Source: Branchipolynoe longqiensis (Eukaryota > Annelida > Polychaeta > Phyllodocida > Polynoidae). Taken from it: 64,000 nucleotides of DNA. The first letter of the stretch is position 1, and each line of letters opens with the position of its first letter. This document shows, one piece after another, positions 31,428-41,133 of the stretch. A program made the position numbers and the translations under genes. A model generated the notes under the pieces. It was not told where the DNA came from and ran no database searches. It was given only the letters and a program-made list of their open reading frames with translations. The DNA is taken from positions 127,639,525-127,703,524 of the forward strand of contig CM059187.1 of assembly GCA_030323885.1 (NCBI GenBank). Reading direction: 5' to 3'.

Positions 31428-31751
31428 TTGAGCGTCCTTTTTCCTGTTTTGGTAGATCGTGGGATTCGAACCCAGGGGTTCGAACCTTGGTCGAGTCAAA
31501 CCAATAACTTCAAAATAAATATCTCTCGCGTTCTAGGCAGCAGCTCGTCATTATTAGAATAGGGCAATGACTGGTAAGTTCAGTGCCAGGATAATATGAC
31601 TGAGTGGGATATCAGTTCATGGTGCATGCAGCCTGGTGTCCCAGCGGGGCAGCACTGTTACATTGCAGGAGTGTGCCCTGTCACATGTCGGTACCCATCG
31701 TGATTTGACATTAGATGTTGCCAGGATATGAAACTACAACAACCAATCAAC
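31428..31751 (+). mobile_element. SINE-A copy, 5'-truncated A2 head with palindromic B boxes
   Basis: It starts within the head, has ttcgaacccaggggttcgaa at 31465-31484 (two opposed B-box motifs), the full body and a (CAAC)n tail. Confidence 0.9.
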
Positions 31752-31974
31752 TATTATTATTAATATTGTACGTAATATAGATATTGCATATAGTATGTAT
31801 GTGATATGTAATATATATGAAATATGCATATGTGCGTCATGCTCTCACTATTCTGGTGCAGTTTTCATTTTCAGTGATTTGCTTATTTCCTTAGCATTAG
31901 GCAAAAAACCTCTATCATGAATTATCCCTCTCTAATATGTTTTCCATGCCCAAGTAGCTTATTTTCCTTCTTCA

Positions 31975-32487
31975 TTAAGCTAAGATTCCTTCTATGCGGC
32001 ATGCGGCATGCGGCATGCGGTATGCAGTATGTGAATGGGAGGATTCCTTCTATGCGGTATGTGGCATGCGGCATGCGGCACACGACTGGCTATATTTAAA
32101 AAATAAAAATAAACAAGTATACTCCATTATAATTACCAAATTATAGATACGTATTCATATTTATGTGGCTATGGTAGCATTTTTATGAACCCGTAACCCA
32201 ACCACCACCACTACCATATGTTTCCCCTCTGCACCCTTGTGTGTCCATTCTGTAATGCTCAGTCGCCTCTCCTCGTCTAAACCTAATGGACAGGTGCGAC
32301 TGACGTTTCTATTCGCGTGCCGCATGCCGCACCGATCGCTACAGGGACCGATCGAGTTGTCACATTCGCATTCGCATACCGCATGTAAGGGATGTAGTCC
32401 ATTGACTTCAAGGCATTTTGATTTTTTGTCGCATTTGCATTCGCATACTGCATGCCGCATACCGCGTGTAAGGAATCTTAGCTTTAA
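31975..32487. mobile_element. TTAA-flanked DNA element with GCATGCGG-rich ends
   Basis: The ends gctaagattcct (31979) and its inverse aggaatcttagc (to 32482) are TIRs, flanked by TTAA at 31975-31978 and 32484-32487. Heptamer runs gcggcat lie inside the left end, and the inverse ccgcatgc runs lie inside the right end, extending the inverted symmetry. TTAA duplication is the hallmark of piggyBac-type elements. This one is noncoding (about 505 bp). Confidence 0.65.
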
Positions 32488-32621
32488 CCTTTTACAAAAG
32501 AGAATGTATAATATATATATATAATATGTGCATAATTACTAAGGGTAATGATTTCATTAGACTCATCGTTCCATGGCGAAGCATGTGCTTGTGGGTATGA
32601 CTGAGAATGGATGTCTATATA

Positions 32622-32958
32622 CAGTACAACCCCGTTAAACCAAGCTCGGTTAAACCAAACGATCGGTTAATCCAAATTTTGTTCGACGGCCCGGCAAAAT
32701 ACTACCATTTATCATATAAAAAAGTTGGTTAAACCAAAGTCGGTTAATCCAAATTATCGGTTAATCCAAACAAAATTGTCGGGCCCCAGGCCACTTCCAG
32801 TAGGTTTAAGCCAAACTTTCATGTGGTTATAAGGTTGTCTGAGACCCCCACCAACATTTTTATATGATAAATTGTAGTATTTTGCCGGGCTGCAGAAAAA
32901 AAGGTTGGATTATCTGATCGTTTGGTTTAACCGAGCTTGCTTTAACGGGGTTATACTG
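32622..32958. mobile_element. MITE with CAGTAtAACCCCGTTAAAcc ends (pogo/Tc1-like), TA duplication
   Basis: The left end cagtacaaccccgttaaacc and the inverse of the right end (cagtataaccccgttaaagc) are near-identical and continue inward through cggttaaaccaaacgatcgg. The element is flanked by TA on both sides (32620-32621, 32959-32960). The terminal CAGT and TA duplication match pogo/Tigger and related Tc1/mariner elements. No transposase. Confidence 0.85.
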
Positions 32959-33053
32959 TATATATATATAAACAATAATCAAAGTGTCCACATATATTGT
33001 ATATTACATTCATAATGCACCTACGTGTTTGCCAAACCCAATTCAAAGTCGAA

Positions 33054-33137
33054 GCCAAAGCTCGGTTAAACCAATGATCGGTTAATCCAAACAAATTTAT
33101 AGGGTCCCTTCAAGTTTGGTTTAACGGGGTTATACTG
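33054..33137. mobile_element. Fragment of the same CAGTATAACCCC MITE
   Basis: It contains aaagctcggttaaaccaatg, atcggttaatccaaac and the right end tttaacggggttatactg, followed by TA. The left end is missing. Confidence 0.8.
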
Positions 33138-33139
33138 TA

Positions 33140-33635
33140 TAAGGTAAAATGTTATCATACCAAACCTTCTCTTATACATGTGCGTAATAACAGTTGTTTG
33201 TTAAGGACACTGTATACCATTGGGCCCCATCTTCACATTTATATAAGGATTTGTCTGTATCTTCAGTACATATATAACTCATACTTCCAATTTTTCTGAA
33301 ATTTTTGAAAACTATAAGTTCCATAACTGTATATTCAGTTTGAAAATCGGAGATGAATATGAAGGGTTCAGGTGCAAAAATCGACAAATCCATTTTAGTT
33401 GTTTTCTGTAGTTGTCCAATTTAAAGTCTATCAATTTCGTATTGAGCCGGGTATTATATAGGGAATGTGACAGCTTCTGTCACATCCCATCACAGCTTCT
33501 GTGAAAAAAGAGGGTTGGAATATTAAAATGATAACAGCTGCAGTTCAAACCTGGTAGTCATGGTTTCATTTCTGCCCAGATGGTGTTTGTTAGTTTTTGC
33601 GCCTGAGCAAGTATATATATATAATTGTGTATATG
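33140..33635. other. Unannotated spacer
   Basis: AT-rich sequence. The 73-codon minus-strand ORF at 33172-33393 has no recognised domain. Confidence 0.35.
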
Positions 33636-33827
33636 CCTATATATTATTAATCTGTCTTCAGTCTATACATACTATTATATTATTATATATATATATTATA
33701 GTTGCTTCAGAAACTAATTACATAACTGTATAACTGCACAATGAAAATAGGAGGTGCGTCATATACATGTACATTTAAATAGTTTATATACCTATGTCAT
33801 GGGGGTGATGAAAATGGGAAATATTGC

Positions 33828-33899
33828 GCCTAGAGCGGGACTCGAACCCACATCTCTTTGCATTCCGGGCCAGTGTGCTAACCATTACACCACCTAGGC
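33828..33899 (-). pseudogene. tRNA-like sequence (pseudo-tRNA or SINE head), copy 1
   Basis: Read on the minus strand, 72 nt fold with a complete acceptor stem (gcctagg with tctaggc), a 4-bp D stem (gtgt/gcac) around aatggtta, and a 5-bp T stem (gtggg/cccgc) around ttcgagt. The anticodon arm has only three of five pairs and C instead of U at position 33, so it should not work in translation. A and B boxes are intact. No CCA tail is encoded, as in eukaryotes. Confidence 0.75.
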
Positions 33900-34160
33900 T
33901 CCCTGATATCAACACACTACCCACGCCTACCTGTCTATATGGTTACTTGCCTGAGAGGTCAGTGCAGCCTACTACACTCGTCCCCCTGGAATTGTAAGTC
34001 TTTTAAATGGTTATTTAATGCTTACAATTACATACATACAGGCAATGCACTTACACATACATACACAGGGTAGGTTCAACAACTATACAGCACGTAGCTT
34101 GTACAGAATCATGGTCACGGCAACCAGTGTCATGGGGGTGATGAAAATGGGAAATATTGC

Positions 34161-34232
34161 GCCTAGAGCGGGACTCGAACCCACATCTCTTTGCATTCCG
34201 GGCCAGTGTGCTAACCATTACACCACCTAGGC
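34161..34232 (-). pseudogene. tRNA-like sequence, copy 2
   Basis: Identical to copy 1 as far as I can see, with the same intact boxes and the same defective anticodon arm. It is part of the second 333-bp unit. Confidence 0.75.
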
Positions 34233-34493
34233 TCCCTGATATCAACACACTACCCACGCCTACCTGTCTATATGGTTACTTGCCTGAGAGGTCAGTGCAG
34301 CCTACTACACTCGTCCCCCTGGAATTGTAAGTCTTTTAAATGGTTATTTAATGCTTACAATTACATACATACAGGCAATGCACTTACACATACATACACA
34401 GGGTAGGTTCAACAACTATACAGCACGTAGCTTGTACAGAATCATGGTCACGGCAACCAGTGTCATGGGGGTGATGAAAATGGGAAATATTGC

Positions 34494-34565
34494 GCCTAGA
34501 GCGGGACTCGAACCCACATCTCTTTGCATTCCTGGCCAGTGTGCTAACCATTACACCACCTAGGC
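34494..34565 (-). pseudogene. tRNA-like sequence, copy 3
   Basis: It differs from copies 1 and 2 by one base in the anticodon-arm region (cctggcc for ccgggcc on the plus strand). Otherwise identical. Confidence 0.75.
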
Positions 34566-34995
34566 TCCCTGATATCAACACACTACCCACGCCTACCTGT
34601 CTATATGGTTACTTGCCTGAGAGGTCAGTGCAGCCTACTACACCTATATATTATTATCTGTCATATATGTATACATATTATAATAAATATTATTATATAA
34701 CATATATACTTATATAAATATATAGTGCAGTTCCTTCAGAAACTAACTACACAAGTATAATAACTTCACAATGAAAATAGGAGGTGCTTCATATGCATCG
34801 ATATTTCAACATTTTATATACCTATATATTATTAATCTGTCATATATTTATTCATGTTATAATACATATTATTATACAGTATATATATAATTATATAAAT
34901 ATATAGCGCAGTTCCTTCAGAAACTAACTAAAAAGCTATATAACTACTCAATGAAAATAGGATGTGTTTTAGATAAATGTATATTTAAATTTTGA

Positions 34996-35280
34996 CGTGA
35001 TTAAAAGCACGCCCCTGGTGCCATTGCGCGGCCTGTATGCGTCTGGGTGTCGGGTGGTGCGCGCGCACGTGCCCGGTAATACCCGCATTGTGGGCCGGCA
35101 GACGCGCGCCACGCCCCCTTGCGGAGCGTCAGGAAATTAGCGCCCGCTAGAATGACAAACCATTGCTATGGGAACCCGGTGATTCACCCGGCCAAGCTTT
35201 GCACTTTGCCGGTGGCACCTTAATCCGCCGTTTTCACGGATTTAGCCGCCGAGCGTGCGACTGACGCGCGGGCGGGATAA
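34996..35280. promoter_or_regulatory. CpG-rich block with RFX-like and TAATCC motifs
   Basis: The stretch is markedly richer in G, C and CpG than its neighbours (tgcgcgcgcacgtgcccggt, cagacgcgcgccacg). It carries the inverse of gttcccatagcaat (an X-box-like site near 35161-35175) and ttaatccgccg. A 24-bp part (35204-35227) recurs inverted inside the SINE-A at 41.9 kb. It could be an unmethylated promoter or enhancer; no exon is visible. Confidence 0.35.
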
Positions 35281-35935
35281 GGTGGGTTGTGGGGGGGGGG
35301 GGGGGTCGGTGGGGGGGGGGGGGGTCGGACGGGGGTCAGTGGAGGCGGTAGGGGTGGGGGTGGTAGGGGAGAGGGAGGCGGGATGGAGCACGGGGGGATA
35401 GTGGAAGAGAAAGGGGTGAGTGAGAGAGGGAGTAAGGAGAGGGAAGGGGGGTAATGGGTGTGGGAAGGGGAGGGGTGAAGAGGGTGTGGGAGGGAGAGGG
35501 GAAAAGGGTGTGGGAGGAAGAGCGGAAGAGGGTGGGGGAAGGATAGGGAGGTGGGACGGTAGGGGAGGGAGAAGGGGAAGAGGGTTGGTGAGGGAGATGG
35601 GGACGAGGGTGGCTGGGGAAGAGGGGGAAGAGGGTAGGAGTGGAGGAAGCTATTGGAGGAAAGGATGGAGAATGGTGTGAGAGAGAGGATTGGGGAGCGT
35701 GGGGAAGGGAAAGGGTGGGAGGATGTGAGGGACGGGGCGGGTGGGGAAGGGTGGGTGGGGAAGCGTGGATGGGGAAGGGTGGGTGGAGATGGGTGTTGGT
35801 AGAGGAGTTGTGGTGAGGGTGTAGGTTTTGGGCTAGGGTGTGGAGAGAGTGTGTAGGGAAGGTGTCAAATGACGGGAGAGATGGGAAGCGGTTATAGAGA
35901 GGGTATGCAAGAATTATATGGAGGGTGGGGGGAGA
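35281..35935. repeat. G-rich low-complexity tract
   Basis: Poly-G runs at 35291-35325 are followed by gggagaggg, ggaagagggt and gggtgggtggggaag units. Purine-rich, spurious Gly/Glu/Arg ORFs only. Confidence 0.9.
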
Positions 35936-36655
35936 GGTCCATTTGAGAGAATTTTGCTATACATATTCTTTTAGGCTGTATTTATTCTGTTCCATAGCAT
36001 ATAAGCCCAAGTACTCGGGCTTGTTTTCAATGCTGGCCAGCTGAAGTGTTGGTGTTATCTTTTGATTGCCTGCATTACAGTAGCAGGTAAGTAGTTGGTT
36101 GATATGGTTAGTAGTCTATGTTAGTTTTTTAAAATTTTCTTGGCATGTATATATTTTATCTTTTTCTACTCTTAATGCTAGACTAGCCTACTCGTATTTA
36201 AATATCATAGGCTTGTACATAGTTATGTGGTGTCCTATCGGGCTAATTTTGGCATAGTTACCTTCCATTGGCCGTCCCGCTGGTGGGCCGTGACATATCA
36301 CATGCCTCTTTGCGGCGCAGCTTCGTGGGGGTTTCCTAGCCTTATTTTGCACAGATATTTTTTGTATGTTTTTAGGTCAGGAGTTTGTTGTTCCTTTACC
36401 GTTTGGGCGTTACACACCTTGGCAGCAATTTCCAGCATGCTTCTTTCGTGAGCTTTTATGGAGTGTGGAGAGCGAGGGCGGATTCGTGGGGAAGGTGGAT
36501 GGGTTGAGGGAATAGTGTGGGGGATTCTGCAGAAATGCATAGAAAGGTTTCGGGAAAGGGTGGAGAGGGTATTACTGCGGGGATTTGTGAAGATGTGTGT
36601 GTGGGTCCTATGTATGGTGAGGGAGGGTGTGCTTTGACGGGCTGTGAGGAGAGTG
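35936..36655. other. Single-copy stretch with a possible splice donor
   Basis: Contains the hairpin aagcccaagtactcgggctt (36003-36022) and attacagtagcaggtaagta (36073-36092), a consensus donor CAG|GTAAGT. A 74-codon ORF at 36227-36451 is rich in Trp, Cys and Phe but matches nothing I know. This could be part of a noncoding or untranslated exon; evidence is weak. Confidence 0.25.
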
Positions 36656-36657
36656 GC

Positions 36658-37545
36658 TGATTAGGTAGGTGAGAGGATAGGGAGGATAGGGGGATAGGGA
36701 GGATAGGGAGGATAAGGAGGATAGGGAGGATAAGGAGGATAGGGAGGGTAGGGAGGATAGGGAGGATAGGGAGGATAGGGAGGATAGAGAGGATAGAGAG
36801 GATAGAGAGGATAGAGAGGATAGAGAGGATAGAGAGGATAGAGAGGATAGAGAGGATAGAGAGGATAGAGAGGATAGAGAGGATAGAGAGGATAGAGAGG
36901 ATAGAGAGGATAGAGAGGATAGAGAGGATAGAGAGGATAGAGAGGATAGAGAGGATAGAGAGGATAGAGAGGATAGAGAGGATAGAGAGGATAGAGAGGA
37001 TAGAGAGGATAGAGAGGATAGAGAGGATAGAGAGGATAGAGAGGATAGAGAGGATAGAGAGGATAGAGAGGATAGAGAGGATAGAGAGGATAGAGAGGAT
37101 AGGGAGGATAGGGAGGATAGGGAGGATAGGGAGGATGGGGAGGATAGGGAGGATAGGGAGGACAGGGAGGATGGGAGGATAGGGAGGATAGGGAGGATAG
37201 GGAGGATAGGGAGGATAGGGAGGAATAGGGAGGATAGGGAGGATAGGGAGGATAGGGAGGATAGGGAGGATAGGGAGGATAGGAGGATAGGGAGGATAGG
37301 GAGGACAGGGAGGATAGGGAGGATAGGGAGGATAGGGAGGATAGGGAGGATAGGGAGGATAGGGAGGATAGGGAGGATAGGGAGGATAGGGAGGATAGGG
37401 AGGATAGGGAGGATAGGGAGGATAGGGAGGATAGGGAGGATAGGGAGGATAGGGAGGATAGGGAGGATAGGGAGGATAGGGAGGATAGGGGGAATAGGGG
37501 GGATAGGGAGGATATGGAGGATAGGGAGGACAGGGAGGATGTGTG
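36658..37545. repeat. 10-bp purine minisatellite (GATAGGGAGG / GATAGAGAGG)n, about 88 units
   Basis: Nearly pure purine on the plus strand. The outer parts use gatagggagg. A central block of about 32 units (about 36780-37100) uses gatagagagg with almost no exceptions, and the first form then resumes. Occasional 9- and 11-bp units shift the phase. The 399-codon Pro/Tyr and Ile/Leu/Ser ORF on the minus strand reflects these two unit types and is not a gene. Confidence 0.96.
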
Positions 37546-38500
37546 GGTTGGGAGAGAGTATGTTGGGGAGGGGAAGGGCGTGTGGACAAGTTGTGAAGGA
37601 ATTGGTTATTTATGTAAGTGTTAGGGTAAGGAGGATGTCTCGGGTGGGAGAACATGTGTGGGTTGTATGTGGGGGGGGGGGGGGCGAGTTGTAGAGGAAA
37701 TAGGTGTTTAGATGGGTGTGATGGTGGGGAGGATGTGTTTAGTAAGGGAGGGTGTGTGTGGACACGGTGTGAGGAGGGAGAGGTGTGAGGTATGAGGGTG
37801 GGAAGGGTGTGGAGTGTGAGGCAACACTTGGTGGGAATGGTGTGTGTGTGTGGGCAAGGTGTCGGGAGACCGTATGCTAAGCTAGATGTGAAGGTGAGGA
37901 GGGTGAGGAGGGTGCGGAGGGTGGGTGAGGGTGTGGGAGGGTGTGGGAGGGTGTGGGAGGGTGTGGGAGGGTGTGGGAGGGTGTGGGAGGGTGTGGGAGG
38001 GTTGGGGAGGGTTGGGGAGGGTTGGGGGAGGGTTGGGAGAGGGTTGGGAGAGGGTTGGGAGAGGGTTGGGGGAGGGTTGGGGGAGAGTTGGGGGGAGGGT
38101 TCGGGGAGGGTTCGGGGAGGGTTGGTGGGGAGTTTGGGGGGAGGGTTGGGCGAGTGTTGGGCGAAGGTTGGGGGAGGGTTTGGGGGAGGTTTGGGGGAGG
38201 GTTGGGGGAAGCGTTGTGGGGAGGGTTGGGGGGAGGGTTGGGGGGAGGGTGTGTGTGTCGACGTGGACCGTTGTGAGGAGAGTGGGTACTTAGGTAGGTG
38301 TGAGTGTGCTTCGGATGTGTCTATGTGTGTCGAGGCTATGTTTGGTGGGTGTGATGTGTGTGCACAGGGTGTGGGGAGATTTCGCGCTGAGCTAGATGGG
38401 GAGGGTGGGAAGGGGGGGGGAGGGTGTGTGGGGTGGCGGTGTGTGGGTAAGGTGGGGAGGGTGGGGAGGGTGGGGGGTGGGAGTCGCTATTGATGTGAGG
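37546..38500. repeat. G-rich (GTGTGGGAGG / GTTGGGGGAGG)n array
   Basis: 37925-38000 is a clean gtgtgggagg decamer run, shifting into gttgggggagg and related units to about 38250. Looser G-rich sequence with a poly-G run (37670-37684) surrounds it. No gene. Confidence 0.9.
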
Positions 38501-39340
38501 TGGTGAATAGAAGAGTCTGAGACAGGGGTTGTGTTGGGTGATGCATGTCTGTGATGGGTAGGGTGAGTGGCTGGGTTTTTTCTTCTGTGTTCTGTGGTGG
38601 GAAAGCTGCGACTGTGCTGGGTGTTTTCTTTTCCGCTTCTATTTTTGTTAGTCAGATGGGGCGGGGGGGGGGGGGGGCAGGGAGCGGGCTACGTACGGAG
38701 TGGTCCATGAGAGAGATCGGCAATCCTTCCAAATTCATTAATTTTTCGATTAACCATGAGAGGGGCTGTCAAAACAACGTGGTGCCAAAACTACATTGGG
38801 GCTGAGGGGTCGTGTTGGTGTGGGGGAGGGGAGTTATTAGTGCTTGGAAGTTGCTGTTTCCTTTAGGATCACTGTCATATCCGGATGGTGCTATGTGCTT
38901 ACCTCAGTCATTTCACATTTTCACCAGTGTGGAGTGACTGTGGTAGGCATAATCGCGTCTTAATGTCATAACGTGTTGCAAAATCAAATATATTTCTATT
39001 TTGTGCGCAGTTTCGTATGAAGAATACTGTGTGGCTTCCAATGATCAGCTTCACTTTGAGGGAGGGCTGACGATTAGTTGGGATTCGAGAAGGATCCACA
39101 GCAAGGAAAGGAGGAAAATCGGGTGACCACTGTCCCTTATTGAGCATAACCCTTGCAGGATGAGTTTCCCATTCTTTAAGTACTGATATTGTGTGATTTA
39201 AACAGTGGTTGATGGAGATAAATTTCAAATATACTTCAAACACTTAAATCTGTGCAAAAGATACATAGAAATGTGACAAGAAAGAAAACAAGAAACTACT
39301 GAACAAGAAACTACTAAAAAAATAATGGATGTATTTGACT
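38501..39340. other. Mostly single-copy stretch, possible coding relic on the minus strand
   Basis: A 111-codon minus-strand ORF (38908-39243) has balanced composition unlike the repeat ORFs, but I recognise no domain. 39150-39183 matches the interior of the fold-back element at 11.9 kb (30 of 34), suggesting that this is also repeat-derived. A poly-G run lies at 38662-38677. Confidence 0.3.
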
Positions 39341-39357
39341 GGGACCTTTCCATAATT

Positions 39358-39455
39358 TGAGCCAATCAGAGCCATTTTTTTCTATTGCAAATAGCTGCCC
39401 CCTATGGGGGGGGGCACCATTTGCAATAAAAAAGAACACCTCTGATTGGCTGACA
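39358..39455. repeat. Imperfect hairpin with CCAAT boxes at both ends
   Basis: The left arm 39361-39403 (gccaatcagagcc to gctgccccc) and right arm 39409-39452 (ggggcaccatttgcaa to ctctgattggctg) pair with few mismatches over about 40 bp around a short loop. Each arm ends with a CCAAT-type box. The same gccaatcagagc next to a gcaaatgg hairpin occurs at 43.3 kb, so this is probably the core of a dispersed element. Confidence 0.8.
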
Positions 39456-40540
39456 GTTCTCGCGAAAACGAGAAGAGGAAAATCCATTTCCGGCAAGTTC
39501 AAACGGACTCAGACAAGTTCAACCGTGGCTGGTTGTCCCTCTCCGTTCAGCGCTCAATATGCTTATGTGGGATTCCTGTATGCAGTATTAAAGCATACCG
39601 AGAGGGAGTGTGCCTTCCTACTGCTGCATCAACAATTTAGCCACATGTGACTTGGGTACAGAAGCACCTCCTTATATGTTGCTACGATGTAAAACCCTAT
39701 CAAAGACAGAACTAAACTGAATACAGAACTTCCAACATAAGACGTATTGCAGTGATTAGCTTTAGGGTTGGTGGTAAATGCTTCCCTTCTGGGGTTCTTC
39801 GATTATCGCTCAATATGTGTATGGGATGTCCTTGACATTGACCTAAATTCTCATCTATATTGAATACAAGTATCATCAACCATCAACTTATATTTTAGAC
39901 CAGTCCTCTCTGGGAGCCTATGGGAAGTACTTCAACATGACTAGATGAACATTTGTAAAATGATTCAGTGTCAGTGTGCTATATATTTGGATAAGGTGTG
40001 AAGATGGGGTGTTTGTACATCAACAAGAAATACTTTGTCAGAGAATTAGTATTGTTTTATCAGTATTGAGTGTGTATCACACATTGTCTGGAATAAAAGA
40101 GGTTTTTGAATTACAAGGTGAAAGGTTGGTGGTTTTACTTTGGGCGTCAAATTGAACTTGCTTTGATATATACATTGCATATTAAGGTATATATACACTT
40201 AGCTAAAAGCTATTCAGTACGATTATATCCCTAGACTTGCAGGAATGAAATTAATAACTGCGGAATAACTCAGCAAACACATACTCCATTTTATGTTTAA
40301 CATATTTTATTTCAATACTACGTTACAGCTCTTCCGTGTAGAAAATAGAAAATATATTTGGAAAACACATCTGATTTCGATAATTATACATACATAATGA
40401 ATAATTCTGGAGATGAATCTGAACATTATATAGTTGTCAGAACTTTAGCGAATATCTAGTTATGACATGTATCACCAAGATACAAGAACAGACATCAGTG
40501 CATGCCGCTACTGCATACATCCATACTACTTCAACTGGCA
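39456..40540. other. Unannotated spacer
   Basis: AT-moderate noncoding sequence. A SINE-A 3'-end relic (ttgctacgatgtaaaaccc) lies near 39679-39698. No gene seen. Confidence 0.4.
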
Positions 40541-41132
40541 ACTGAGAAGAGGGAGGGGGTGGGGGTGGGGGCTGGTGTGGGAATGTGGGTGGGTAAGGGT
40601 TTTGTGTGAACTATAGATCTGCATTGGATGACCTGCACATCCCACATTGCAGGCAGCAGACTCCAGGATGGCACATTTTCAGTGTGGAATTGACCGGGAA
40701 CACTAAGGCCTGCCTTCTTCCACAAATCACTTTGAGGGGAAAAGATTGAATGTCCGCCAACCCGTCTGCATATTTATTGATCCAATTTCGGAGTGATCTG
40801 AGTTCATGTTTGAATAAACAATTCGCCGTGCAATCATGGCAATGATTTATAAGTGTGTTACATGCCCGGTGCATGGCAGTAAACTGTCGGATATATAGCA
40901 TCAAGACTTACTGGCTCGGATTTAAGTGATATAACTATGAGTACATTGCATTTAAATGTGTAAAGTAGTCACAATCTGAAACTTTTTCTTACACAAATTG
41001 AATTTATTTAGTAAATTTGTTTTTATTGTTTCTTTTGTGGGTATTTTTGTGTGTGTGGGGGGGGCACATAATAATAAAGAACATGACATAAACAACAGTG
41101 AAACACAAGAGCCTAGAGACATCCACAACTTT
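40541..41132. other. Unannotated spacer with short GTGGGG run
   Basis: 40550-40600 is G/T-rich. The minus-strand ORFs here (64 and 97 codons, 40531-40904) have balanced composition but no recognised domain. Confidence 0.35.
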
Positions 41133-41133
41133 A

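Larger units (their letters stand above)
33795..34643 (-). repeat. 333-bp tandem array (2.5 copies) carrying a tRNA-like sequence
   Basis: The start tgtcatgggggtgatgaaaa recurs at 33795, 34128 and 34461, exactly 333 bp apart. The third copy stops after ctactacac. Copies are almost identical; one G-to-T change in copy 3 is visible. Each contains a minus-strand 72-nt tRNA-like fold (see next entries) followed by about 110 bp of unrelated body. It is either a tandemly amplified SINE insertion or an assembly duplication. Confidence 0.93.
33636..34995. repeat. About 178-bp AT-rich tandem repeat, three units, interrupted by a 333-bp array
   Basis: Units start cctatatattatt at 33636, 34643 and 34821 and share ttcagaaactaactac, cacaatgaaaataggaggtg and a final atatttaaat. 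Units 2 and 3 are 178 bp apart. Unit 1 is separated from unit 2 by the tRNA-like array at 33795-34643, which therefore inserted at a unit boundary. Confidence 0.88.

Noticed and set aside
33828..34565. Three functional tRNA genes
   Set aside because: The anticodon stem is broken and position 33 is C; the sequence repeats as part of a 333-bp unit, so pseudo-tRNA or SINE head is more likely.
34018..34590. Duplicated 68-70-codon ORFs as paralogous genes
   Set aside because: They are identical readings of the 333-bp tandem units across the tRNA-like sequence.
36227..36451. Membrane-protein-like 74-codon ORF
   Set aside because: Hydrophobic by composition only; no signal, splice or homology support.
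36456..37655. 399-codon minus-strand ORF (PYPP and ILS repeats)
   Set aside because: Its two peptide periodicities are exactly the frame-shifted translations of the two decamer variants; no domain, no start context.
38908..39243. Coding exon for a 111-residue protein
   Set aside because: Balanced composition, but no recognised domain, no convincing splice sites, and part of the locus matches a repeat at 11.9 kb.
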